A stretch of DNA of 64,000 bases, taken from positions 124,001 to 188,000 of the forward strand of contig NZ_PUEJ01000004.1 of assembly GCF_002982075.1 (NCBI RefSeq). Reading direction: 5' to 3'. The notes beneath the pieces are model-generated. The model was not told where the DNA came from. It worked only from the letters and a program-made list of their open reading frames with translations, and did not search any database. The stretch is from Labrys okinawensis. GTDB taxonomy: Bacteria > Pseudomonadota > Alphaproteobacteria > Rhizobiales > Labraceae. A program made the position numbers and the translations under genes. Below are positions 26,827 to 33,873 of the stretch, one piece after another (the stretch's first letter is position 1; the number at the start of each line of letters is the position of its first letter).

Positions 26827-27821
26827 GCGACCTCCTGACCAAGAGTGATAGTGTCGGAGACCCGGCGCGGATCACGCCCGGTCCAAATCGATACGGTGAG
26901 ACTCGAAGGCCCCTCCCCGGCATCCACCAGGCGCCAGCCATCCGGCCGCAGATGGGCCGCCTCCAGCCAGTGCTCGATCGTCTCGCGGGCAAAGCCCAGG
27001 CGGCGATGCGCAAAATCCTCGCGCAGGAATTCGAGTTCGTGCGGGGCGAAATCGACGATGACCAGGCGGCCGCCGGGGCGCAGGGCGCGCCCGATCTCGC
27101 GCAGGGCCCTAGCGCCATCGTCGAGATAATGTAGGACCTGATGCACGATGATGAGGTCATAGGCGCCCGGCTCGACCGAAAGCGCGAAGAGATCGCCCTG
27201 CCGCACCACGGCATTTCGGATGCCGTTGCGTTCGAGATTGGCCCTGGCGATCACCAGCATTTCGGCGCTGGCGTCGATGCCGACAGCCCGGTTCGCCAAG
27301 GGAGCGAACAGTTCGAGCATGCGCCCGGTGCCGGTGCCGATGTCGAGGAAGGCCTGGATGGGCTGGCTGCCGACCACTTCGCGCAGTGCCGCCTCGACCG
27401 CTTCGTCAGGCGCATGCAGGGCGCGAATACGGTCCCAATCACCGGCATGGGCTCGGAAATAATCGGCAGCCACCGCCGCCCGGGTACGCCTCACCTCGAC
27501 GAGGCGAGAACGGTCGCGGGCCAGAATGCGGTCGCTGCGGTCGAGCCCGGCGAGGATCTGCGCGAAGATCTCTGATTTCATCGTCCCTTCCGCCAAGCGG
27601 AAGAAGGCCCAGGCGCCCTCGCGGATGCGCTCCACCAGCCCGGCCTCGACGAGGAGCTTGAGGTGGCGCGAAATGCGCGGCTGCGACTGCCCGAGGATTT
27701 CGGTGAGGTCGGTGACGTTGAGTTCGCCTTCCGCCAGAATGGCCAGCAGACGCAGGCGCGTCGGCTCACCCGCCGCTTTCAGCGTGCCCAATACCGTTTC
27801 GAAAGGAGCCAGATTTGCCAT
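26823..27821 (-). CDS. ArsR-family regulator fused to a SAM-dependent methyltransferase domain (SahR-like)
   Basis: The protein is about 332 residues from MANLAPFETVLG. Residues 1-90 form an ArsR winged helix (TRLRLLAILAEGELNVTDLTEILGQSQPRISRHLKLL) without the metal-binding cysteines of classic ArsR. From about residue 135 a class I methyltransferase domain follows, with FLDIGTGTGRMLELFAP and LIIVHQVLHYLDD. ArsR regulators of this type next to metF and other SAM-cycle genes fit the SahR group, which responds to S-adenosylhomocysteine; that link is inferred here. A perfect 7-bp inverted repeat precedes the gene. Confidence 0.82.
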   Translation of the reverse strand: MANLAPFETVLGTLKAAGEPTRLRLLAILAEGELNVTDLTEILGQSQPRISRHLKLLVEAGLVERIREGAWAFFRLAEGTMKSEIFAQILAGLDRSDRILARDRSRLVEVRRTRAAVAADYFRAHAGDWDRIRALHAPDEAVEAALREVVGSQPIQAFLDIGTGTGRMLELFAPLANRAVGIDASAEMLVIARANLERNGIRNAVVRQGDLFALSVEPGAYDLIIVHQVLHYLDDGARALREIGRALRPGGRLVIVDFAPHELEFLREDFAHRRLGFARETIEHWLEAAHLRPDGWRLVDAGEGPSSLTVSIWTGRDPRRVSDTITLGQEVA

Positions 27822-27840
27822 GCCCGCGCCATCGCCTCTC

Positions 27841-27860
27841 ACATAAAGATATGTTTATGT
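27841..27860. promoter_or_regulatory. Candidate SahR-type operator
   Basis: ACATAAA (27841-27847) and TTTATGT (27854-27860) form a perfect inverted repeat around GATATG, 19 bp upstream of the regulator start. The ATAAAGATAT core resembles operators of SahR-type regulators, so autoregulation and control of metF are likely. Confidence 0.65.
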
Positions 27861-27968
27861 CATTTCTCGAAATGCGCAAGGAATTTGTTTTGCAAGCGAC
27901 GCCATAATGTGAACAGGCGACTTTTATGCGGAAAAGCGGACGAAATCCCCCGTTCGCCCGCCATACCG

Positions 27969-27983
27969 ATTGCAATATGCAAT
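27969..27983. promoter_or_regulatory. Short palindrome upstream of reductase gene
   Basis: ATTGCA (27969-27974) and TGCAAT (27978-27983) form a perfect inverted repeat with centre ATA, 38 bp before the dihydrofolate reductase-like gene. It may be an operator for an unidentified regulator. Confidence 0.35.
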
Positions 27984-28021
27984 TAGTTTAGGCACAGTAA
28001 GGGGAAACAAGGGAGGCGCCG

Positions 28022-28579
28022 ATGGCCAGCATCGTCTATGCCATGCTGATGTCCCTGGACGGCTATATTGCCGGGCCGCAGCAGGAATTTGGCTTGCCGA
28101 TTCCCGAGGCCGAATTGCACCGGCATTTCAACCAGCTCATGCGGCGGACTTCGGTCGCGCTCTATGGGCGGCGCATGTACGAGGTCATGCGCTATTGGGA
28201 CAGCCCCGAGCGCGAGCAGGACTCCGGCGAGGTCGAGATGGATTTTGCCCATGCCTGGCGTGAGACGCCCAAGGTCGTTTTCTCGACGACATTGCGCGAG
28301 GTCGGGCCGAATGCGAGGTTGGTGAACTCGGGCGGCATCGAAGTCGTGCGTTCGCTCAAGGCGGACGGCGACGGCGAGATCGGCGTCGCCGGTCCCACTC
28401 TCGCCGCCGAACTGGCGCGCTCGGGCCTCATCGACGAATACCGGCTCTATCTGCACCCCATCGTACTGGGCGGCGGCAAGCCTTATTTTCAGCAAGGCCT
28501 GTCGCTCCGGCTGAAACCGCTCGGCCGTGAAAGCCTGCCCCAGGGCGTGACACTGCTGCGCTATGCGCCTGCCGGCTGA
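28022..28579 (+). CDS. Dihydrofolate reductase family protein (RibD C-terminal domain)
   Basis: The 185-residue protein begins VYAMLMSLDGYIAGPQQEFG and has LYGRRMYEVMRYW, PKVVFSTTLREVG, IGVAGPTLAAELARSGLIDEYRLYLHPIVLGGGKPYF. These are the NADPH-fold blocks of the RibD_C/dihydrofolate reductase-like family. The true substrate is unknown; these small proteins are usually not the folate enzyme itself. It is monocistronic, with GGGAGGCG upstream of the ATG. Confidence 0.85.
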   Translation: MASIVYAMLMSLDGYIAGPQQEFGLPIPEAELHRHFNQLMRRTSVALYGRRMYEVMRYWDSPEREQDSGEVEMDFAHAWRETPKVVFSTTLREVGPNARLVNSGGIEVVRSLKADGDGEIGVAGPTLAAELARSGLIDEYRLYLHPIVLGGGKPYFQQGLSLRLKPLGRESLPQGVTLLRYAPAG

Positions 28580-28610
28580 ACCTCGAAACGGGCAACCGCA
28601 CGGGTTCGTT

Positions 28611-29222
28611 TCAGCCCTGCCAGATCCATTGCTCGGGAATGCGCAGCTTGAACCCCTCGCCGCCGCGAATCGAACCGGGGCGGTCGACAATGGCGACCAC
28701 GCCGCGCAGGCGCTTGGCCGCCGCAGCAAAGCGCAGCGCAAGCCCTCCCTGTCCGCCCAGATGCCGTTCGACTTCGGCCCCGGCGATGCGGCAGGGATCG
28801 TTCTGTCCCATCACCGCCAATACGGCGCCAGAGGGGAAGAACAGCCTTGTGCCACGCGGGAGGAAGGAGAAATCAGGCACGCCCTCCACAGCGATATTGG
28901 CGCCGAGCCATTCCGGCTCCACGCGCTCGATGCCGAGATTGCCGGCGATGACCGCAAGGTCTTCCATCGAGACGATGGAGAGCTGGCGCTCGTTCTGGAT
29001 CGGGGCGTGGCGCTCGAACCAGGGCACCCTGACATCAGCGGGCCTGAGGAACCCGGCATGCCGGTCACCCGGGATGCCCTCATGGGTGAGCACGAGTTCG
29101 GCAAGCCTTCCCGTCCCGACGGCGTTTTCCACGGCTGCAGCAACCATGACCACGTGACCGCTGCGCTTCATCACCGGCGTAACGGCAATATCGGGAGCAG
29201 GATTGCTCGAGGGGTCCGGCAT
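28611..29222 (-). CDS. MOSC domain-containing protein
   Basis: The 203-residue protein shows the MOSC core: HEGIPGDRHAGF near residues 47-58, RQLSIVSMEDLAVIAGNLGI, WLGANIAVEGVPDFSFLPRGTRL and a single conserved Cys in NDPCRIAG. MOSC proteins are linked to molybdenum cofactor sulfur transfer and N-hydroxylated substrate reduction; the partner here is unknown. It converges on the dihydrofolate reductase-like gene. Confidence 0.85.
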   Translation of the reverse strand: MPDPSSNPAPDIAVTPVMKRSGHVVMVAAAVENAVGTGRLAELVLTHEGIPGDRHAGFLRPADVRVPWFERHAPIQNERQLSIVSMEDLAVIAGNLGIERVEPEWLGANIAVEGVPDFSFLPRGTRLFFPSGAVLAVMGQNDPCRIAGAEVERHLGGQGGLALRFAAAAKRLRGVVAIVDRPGSIRGGEGFKLRIPEQWIWQG

Positions 29223-29377
29223 GGTCTCACCTTGGCTGGCAGCGCTGGAAACTTGATTGCCACCAAATCAGCGTCGAAGAAAGACGCCGCTCAACGGCCG
29301 CCCTAACCCGCCGAGCCGGTTTCGGAATCACTGCATCACTCTTGCGGAAACCATAGTCCATTCTTCGAGCTGATGCT

Positions 29378-29761
29378 CTAGCTGCCGCTTCCCTCTTCGC
29401 CGCCTCTTATCAGGCCATTGTCACGCAGGATGCGGGGCAAGTGGCGCCGGATCTGCCAGCGTGTCAGCACGATCAGGACGACCAGCATGGGAAGATTGTC
29501 GAGAATGGCGCGGAAGAATCCGATCACCACATTGCCGATGAGGCCGCCGTCACCAAGAAAGGCCGAGACGTCGCCGCCCAGCAGCCCGGCGATCAGCATC
29601 GCGCCGTAATGGGAAATCGAGCCGGTGACCTGCAGCATCGGCGCGACGTAGAACAGAAAGTTCAGCGCCCAGCCGATCGCGAAGACGAACAGGGCCACGG
29701 GAATGCCGATCCGCCACCACACGGCAAAGACGACTTTCTTGATGATCTGTGTTTCGCTCAC
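29378..29761 (-). CDS. Small inner-membrane protein of unknown function
   Basis: The 127-residue protein has three likely membrane helices (IGIPVALFVFAIGWALNFLF, GAMLIAGLLGGDV and NLPMLVVLIVLTRWQI) and a charged C-terminus. I do not recognise a family. It stands alone between the MOSC gene and a palindromic repeat, with no operon partner. Confidence 0.6.
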   Translation of the reverse strand: MSETQIIKKVVFAVWWRIGIPVALFVFAIGWALNFLFYVAPMLQVTGSISHYGAMLIAGLLGGDVSAFLGDGGLIGNVVIGFFRAILDNLPMLVVLIVLTRWQIRRHLPRILRDNGLIRGGEEGSGS

Positions 29762-29826
29762 GTCCTCATCTCCGTTCCGGCGCGACCATGCCGGTTCGGG
29801 GCGGGCCGCGTCAAATCGGCCACCAT

Positions 29827-29901
29827 GGGGGTGGGTCTTTCAGACCCACCTACCCTTTCCGGCTGATGCCGCGTTTTCAGGCGGGTTCGAAGACCCGCCC
29901 C
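29827..29901. repeat. paired palindromic repeat, GGGTCTTTCAGACCC word
   Basis: The first hairpin is GGTGGGTCT (29830-29838) with AGACCCACC (29842-29850). The second is GGCGGGT (29880-29886) with ACCCGCC (29893-29899). The two units are roughly reverse complements of each other, so they can also pair over the whole span. It ends a few bases before the aroG stop and may act as its transcription end. Confidence 0.75.
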
Positions 29902-29904
29902 CCA

Positions 29905-30987
29905 TCAGGCTCCCACCTTCACCGCTTCGCGGTTGGCGATGCGACGCTGCTCCACCGCCAGCGCCAGTCGCTCGAGGGCGACCACGGTGGTGTCCCAGTC
30001 GATGCAGCCATCGGTGATGCTCTGGCCATAGGTCAGCGGCTTGCCGGGCACCTGGTCCTGGCGACCGGCGACGAGATTGCTCTCGATCATCACGCCGATG
30101 ATGCGGTTGTCGCCTGCCGCCAGCTGCGTGCCGATATCGGCCAGCACCAGCGGCTGGTTCTCCGGCTTCTTGGAGCTGTTGGCATGGCTGGCGTCGATCA
30201 TCACCACCGGCGGCAGGCCGGACTTGGCGACTTCGGTGCAGGCCGCCTCGACGCTCGCCGCATCGTAATTGGTGCTCTTGCCGCCGCGCAGAATGATATG
30301 GCAATCCTCGTTGCCGGCGGTCGAGGCAATGGCGGAGCGGCCATCCTTGGTCACCGCCATGAAGTGATGGGGTTGCGACGCCGATTTCACTGCATCGACC
30401 GCGATGCGCACATTGCCGTCCGTGCCGTTCTTGAAACCGACGGGGCAGCTCAGGCCCGATGCCAGCTCGCGATGGATCTGGCTTTCGGTGGTCCGCGCGC
30501 CGATCGCGCCCCAGGCGACGAGGTCGGCGATATATTGCGGCGTGGTCATGTCGAGGAATTCGCAGGCCGCCGGCAAACCGAGATTGTTGACGTCGAGCAG
30601 GAGCTTGCGGGCGATACGCAGCCCCTTGTCGATCTGGAACGAACCGTCGAGATCGGGGTCGTTGATCAGGCCTTTCCATCCCACCGTGGTGCGCGGCTTC
30701 TCGAAATAGACCCGCATGATGATCTCCAGCGAGGAACCCAGGCGCTGGCGCAGCTTCATCAGGCGGTCGGCATAGTCGAGGGCGGCAACCGGGTCGTGGA
30801 TCGAACAGGGACCGACCACCACGGCGAGACGATCATCGCTCCCGCGCAGGATATCGTGCACGGCCTGCCGCGATTGCGTGACGGTGCGGGTTGCTTCCAA
30901 TGTGCGAGGATGCTCACCCATTACATCAGCCGGCGTGGTCAATGCCTTGATTTCACGGATACGAAGATCGTCGGTGGTGCTCAACAT
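29905..30987 (-). CDS. aroG: 3-deoxy-7-phosphoheptulonate synthase, class I alpha
   Basis: The 360-residue DAHP synthase catalyses the first step of the shikimate pathway from erythrose-4-phosphate and phosphoenolpyruvate. Class I alpha blocks are VVVGPCSIHDPVAALDYA, IIMRVYFEKPRTTVGWKGL, INDPDLDGSFQIDKGLRIAR, SQIHRELASGLSCPVGFKNG, ILRGGKSTNYD and VMIDASHANSSKKP. The residues for metal and PEP binding are present. It is preceded by a complete attenuator: a Phe/Tyr/Trp-rich leader peptide and a terminator that can be replaced by an antiterminator. The symbol aroG is by class; aroF or aroH type feedback cannot be distinguished by eye. Confidence 0.95.
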   Translation of the reverse strand: MLSTTDDLRIREIKALTTPADVMGEHPRTLEATRTVTQSRQAVHDILRGSDDRLAVVVGPCSIHDPVAALDYADRLMKLRQRLGSSLEIIMRVYFEKPRTTVGWKGLINDPDLDGSFQIDKGLRIARKLLLDVNNLGLPAACEFLDMTTPQYIADLVAWGAIGARTTESQIHRELASGLSCPVGFKNGTDGNVRIAVDAVKSASQPHHFMAVTKDGRSAIASTAGNEDCHIILRGGKSTNYDAASVEAACTEVAKSGLPPVVMIDASHANSSKKPENQPLVLADIGTQLAAGDNRIIGVMIESNLVAGRQDQVPGKPLTYGQSITDGCIDWDTTVVALERLALAVEQRRIANREAVKVGA

Positions 30988-31033
30988 GGCCGGGGTTCTC
31001 GGTTTGCTTGGATGGTTGGTCCGGCCGGCGGCA

Positions 31034-31062
31034 TAAAAAAACCGCCAGTCGGGCTGGCGGTT
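31034..31062 (-). terminator. Attenuator terminator before aroG
   Basis: On the minus strand ACCGCCAG pairs with CTGGCGGT (plus-strand 31054-31061 and 31041-31048) around a 5-base loop and is followed by seven Ts (31035-31041). It lies between the leader peptide and the aroG start. A second CTGGCGG at 31110-31116, inside the leader peptide, can pair with the same CCGCCAG arm and would form an antiterminator. Confidence 0.85.
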
Positions 31063-31086
31063 GTCGGGTCTGATCTGCTGCTGTCT

Positions 31087-31170
31087 TCAGATCGAGCGCA
31101 CCCCTACCTCCGCCAGAGGCCTGCGAAAGCCAAAATACCAGTAAAAGGTGGGGGCGGATGCAAAGGTCAT
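31087..31170 (-). CDS. Aromatic leader peptide of the aroG attenuator
   Basis: The 27-residue reading frame starts with ATG at 31170 and encodes MTFASAPTFYWYFGFRRP followed by LAEVGVRSI. Residues 9-15 read F-Y-W-Y-F-G-F, a run of aromatic codons where a ribosome would stall when charged Phe, Tyr or Trp tRNA is scarce. Stalling would leave CTGGCGG (codons 19-21) free to pair with the terminator arm and permit transcription into aroG. The promoter spacing puts the transcript start at or very near the ATG, so the leader may be translated without a ribosome site, as is known for rhizobial trpL. Its product probably acts only in cis. Confidence 0.82.
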   Translation of the reverse strand: MTFASAPTFYWYFGFRRPLAEVGVRSI

Positions 31171-31176
31171 GGCAGG

Positions 31177-31205
31177 CATATAGCGACGGTGAACGGTTTT
31201 GTCAC
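31177..31205 (-). promoter_or_regulatory. Promoter of the aroG leader
   Basis: On the minus strand GTGACA (31200-31205) is separated by 17 bp from TATATG (31177-31182). The expected start is about 31170, which is the A of the leader-peptide ATG. This implies a leaderless transcript. Confidence 0.6.
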
Positions 31206-31227
31206 GTGCGAATTTGCCGACGGGCCC

Positions 31228-31866
31228 TCAGCCTCCCAAGGCCTGGACCCGTTCGGCGAATACCTGCCCCAGAATGAGATGCGCCTCGGCCTCGTAATGG
31301 ATGCCGTCGACCGGGCTCACCTCGATCAGCTTGCCGGTATCGAGAAACTCGGCACCGTGCTTTCGCGCGACCGCTTCGTAGAGGGGCGGCAGGGCCTGCG
31401 ATTTTTCCACCCCGCCGGCGAACAACGGTCCCAGGCAGCCGACCACACGGATGGGCGGCGGACAGGCGATCAGGAGCTTGGCCGGCGGCCGGTCGAGATT
31501 GGGCGTCGCGGCGATGATGCCGGCGAGAATGTCGACCCCGGCGGCAATATCCTCCGGCGGCGCACTGAAACGGGCTTTGAGGTCGTTGGTGCCCAGCATC
31601 AGTACGATGACATCGAGCGGGCGGTGGCTTTCCAGGCAGGCGGCGAGATAGCGCCGACCATTCTTGTGAGTGCCCTCGATGAGATCGTCGCGGATGGTGG
31701 TGCGCCCCGGCAGGCCTTCCTCGATCACATGCCAGGCATGGCCGAGGATCTTGCGCATCACTCCGGGCCAGCGCGTCTTGCCGTCATAGCGCCGGGCTTC
31801 TTCCAGGCTGGCCAGAGGTGGCGTGCCGAACGTGTTGGAATCGCCGAAACACAGGACGTTCTTCAT
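31228..31866 (-). CDS. SGNH/GDSL-type hydrolase
   Basis: The protein is about 212 residues from MKNVLCFGDSNTFGTPP. It carries the SGNH blocks: GDSNT (nucleophile Ser in block I), the Gly-containing EEGLPGRTT, LMLGTNDLK (block III Asn) and the catalytic pair in SPVDGIHY near the C-terminus. This type is close to arylesterase/lysophospholipase-like proteins that act on esters or acetylated sugars. An AAGGA lies about 9 bases before the ATG at 31866, which favours it over an ATG three codons earlier. The frame upstream runs through a palindromic repeat. Confidence 0.85.
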   Translation of the reverse strand: MKNVLCFGDSNTFGTPPLASLEEARRYDGKTRWPGVMRKILGHAWHVIEEGLPGRTTIRDDLIEGTHKNGRRYLAACLESHRPLDVIVLMLGTNDLKARFSAPPEDIAAGVDILAGIIAATPNLDRPPAKLLIACPPPIRVVGCLGPLFAGGVEKSQALPPLYEAVARKHGAEFLDTGKLIEVSPVDGIHYEAEAHLILGQVFAERVQALGG

Positions 31867-31925
31867 CTTGGTCATTTCCTTGCTGGGGCCGTGGGCCGGA
31901 ACATTGTCGGGATAGAAGCGCGACC

Positions 31926-32005
31926 GGTGTGCCGATCTCCAGATCGGCATCTTGGCCTTAGAAACGCGCCGCTTCAAAAAGTGCCGATCCGGAGATCGGC
32001 ACACC
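31926..32005. repeat. paired palindromic repeat, second copy of the GATCTCCAGATC word
   Basis: Units at 31926-31950 and 31981-32005 are reverse complements at 23 of 25 positions. Each is internally palindromic (GCCGATCT-CC-AGATCGGC in the first). The word is the same as at 1679-1759, 30 kb away, which shows this is a dispersed family and not a local terminator. Confidence 0.85.
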
Positions 32006-32010
32006 CGCTG

Positions 32011-32781
32011 CTAGCGCTGCACCACGACGAAGAGGCGCGGGAAGGCCAGCACCACCTTGCCGTCGGCCCGCGGTGGATAGGCCTTCGCGATGCGCGCCGT
32101 ATAATCGTCCAGAAAAGCGGGCTGCTGCTCGGGATCGAGCGGATCGAGAAAGGCGCGCAGGCCTGTCGCCCGCAGCCAGGACACGACGGCCGGCGCGTCG
32201 TCCAGCACGTGGTAGTAGGTGGTGCGCCAGATATCGATCGAGGACGCCCGCCCGGCAAACAGGTTGTAATAGTCTTCAGCCGGCAGGATGCGCTCGCGGA
32301 TGCGCGAGGCATCGCCGAGCCTGGCCGCCCAGGTGCCGTCCGCGGCCGTCTCGCGCATCAGGCGATGGGACGGCTCTGCCAGATTGTCGGGCATCTGCAC
32401 GGCCAGCACGCCGCCCGGCGCGGTTTGGGCCAGCAGGCGCGGCAGCAGTGCCGCATGTCCGGGAACCCATTGCATCACGGCATTGGCGAAAATCAGTTCT
32501 GGTGGCTTTTCCGCCTGCCAGTTCGTCACGTCGCCCCGCTCGAAGCGGGCGGAAGGCAGGCGCTTGCGCGCTTCCGACAGCATGGCCTCTGACGTATCGA
32601 TCCCGGTCACCTCGGCCGTGGGCCAGCGTTTGGCCAGGAGTTCGGTGGAGTTGCCCGGGCCGCAGCCAAGGTCGACGGCAAGGGCGGGCGAGGCCAGCGG
32701 GACCCGATCGAGCAGATCGCGCGCCGGTCGCGTGCGCTCATCCTCGAAGCGCAGATAGAGCGAGGGATTCCAATCGGCCAT
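32011..32781 (-). CDS. tam: Trans-aconitate 2-methyltransferase
   Basis: The 256-residue class I SAM methyltransferase opens MADWNPSLYLRFEDERTRPA, then VDLGCGPGNSTELLAKRWP, GIDTSEAML, FANAVMQWVPGH and LAVQMPDNLAEPSH. This block order is that of Tam, which methylates trans-aconitate to relieve aconitase inhibition. It stands alone between a palindromic repeat and an SDR gene. Confidence 0.9.
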   Translation of the reverse strand: MADWNPSLYLRFEDERTRPARDLLDRVPLASPALAVDLGCGPGNSTELLAKRWPTAEVTGIDTSEAMLSEARKRLPSARFERGDVTNWQAEKPPELIFANAVMQWVPGHAALLPRLLAQTAPGGVLAVQMPDNLAEPSHRLMRETAADGTWAARLGDASRIRERILPAEDYYNLFAGRASSIDIWRTTYYHVLDDAPAVVSWLRATGLRAFLDPLDPEQQPAFLDDYTARIAKAYPPRADGKVVLAFPRLFVVVQR

Positions 32782-32829
32782 GAAAATATCCTTCGATAGT
32801 CGCTCCGCGAAAGCGCCTGCGGCATCGCA

Positions 32830-33555
32830 TCAGGTGATCAGGAAGCCACCATCCACCGGCATGGCGACCCCGTTCACCATCGAGGCCTTGTCGCTGAGGA
32901 GAAAGGCGATGGTCTCGGCCACTTCCTCCGGCTCGAAGAAGCGCCCCAGCGGAATGCGCTGCAGCATCGGAGCAGCCTTGGCGGGATCGCTCCAGGCCTT
33001 CACCGCCATGGGCGTGAGGATCACCGTCGGGCAGATCGCGTTGACGCGGATGCCCTGACGCCCGAGTTCGTTTGCCATCACGGTTGTCAGCGAGTCGAGC
33101 GCGCCCTTGCTGGCGCAATAGGCCGCGTGGTCGGTAAAGCCGATCGAGGAGGAAATGCTGGATACGTTGACGATCGCTCCCTTCTTGCCCCGGGCGATCA
33201 TGCTGCGCGCACATTCCTGGCCGAAGATCATGGCTGCGACCACATTCACCGACATCAGTTCCTGGAAGGCTTCGACGCTGGTTTCCAGGAATGGCTCGAG
33301 CGAGGTGGTGCCGGCATTGTTCACCAGCCGGTCGACGGGCTGGATCGAACGGGCGGCGGCGCGTACGGCCTCGGGATCGGCAAGGTCGACGGCATGGATT
33401 TCCGCCCCCGTCTCGGCGGACAGGCTTTCGAGTTCGGCCTGATTGCGCCCGATGGCAATGATTTCAGCACCCCGGGCCGCCAGCAGCTTGGCGGTGGCCC
33501 GCCCGATGCCCTTGGTTGCTCCCGTGACCACGATACGTTCGCCGGCAAATTCCAT
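32830..33555 (-). CDS. SDR family oxidoreductase
   Basis: The protein is about 241 residues from MEFAGERIVVTGATKGIGRA. It has the Rossmann TGATKGIG loop, NNAGTTSLEPF, the catalytic S-Y-K set in NVSSISSSIGFTDHAAYCASKGAL and the late ADG-type PVDGGFLIT. Such short-chain dehydrogenases act on sugars, alcohols or acyl groups; the substrate is unclear, with the xylose/arabinose-type group possible. GGAGGA is placed 4 bases before the ATG at 33555. Confidence 0.87.
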   Translation of the reverse strand: MEFAGERIVVTGATKGIGRATAKLLAARGAEIIAIGRNQAELESLSAETGAEIHAVDLADPEAVRAAARSIQPVDRLVNNAGTTSLEPFLETSVEAFQELMSVNVVAAMIFGQECARSMIARGKKGAIVNVSSISSSIGFTDHAAYCASKGALDSLTTVMANELGRQGIRVNAICPTVILTPMAVKAWSDPAKAAPMLQRIPLGRFFEPEEVAETIAFLLSDKASMVNGVAMPVDGGFLIT

Positions 33556-33760
33556 CGCGTCCTCCCGCATGTTTGGCGGCATGGTAGCGGGCGGGAGCGT
33601 GCTGACAAGTCTGACAAATCAAAGTCGGGAAATTTTGGATCAGCACTAGCTTTGATGAGCCTCTTGGGCTATTTCCCCCGGCCCTCGCTCTCCTGCTCTG
33701 TCCTCAGCTTCGACGCGTCCTTGCGCTTCTCGTCGGCGTCGACGGATCGCAAACGCCTTC

Positions 33761-33865
33761 GAGCAAAGTGCGATTTCCCTGAAATCGCACTTTGCTCTCC
33801 AACTTTTTGTTTTTACGCGTTTTCCTGATCGAAAAGTCTCTCAACTTTTCTGGAAAACGCTCTAG
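33761..33865. repeat. interspersed repeat of about 100 bp, copy 2
   Basis: GAGCAAAGTGCGATTTC at 33761-33777 is mirrored by GAAATCGCACTTTGCTC at 33781-33797, a strong hairpin. GATCGAAAAG and TTTCTGGAAAACGC follow. The order and words match 23143-23238. It occupies the 318-bp gap upstream of the Hsp70-like gene; apart from the element nothing is recognised there. Confidence 0.8.
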
Positions 33866-33873
33866 GAGGCACC

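Noticed and set aside
29749..32592. Very long open frame (about 947 codons) on the plus strand across aroG, the SGNH gene and tam
   Set aside because: It is the antisense of three clearly recognised genes and of the attenuator; the translation is rich in His, Gly and Arg with no domain. Long antisense frames are expected at this GC content.
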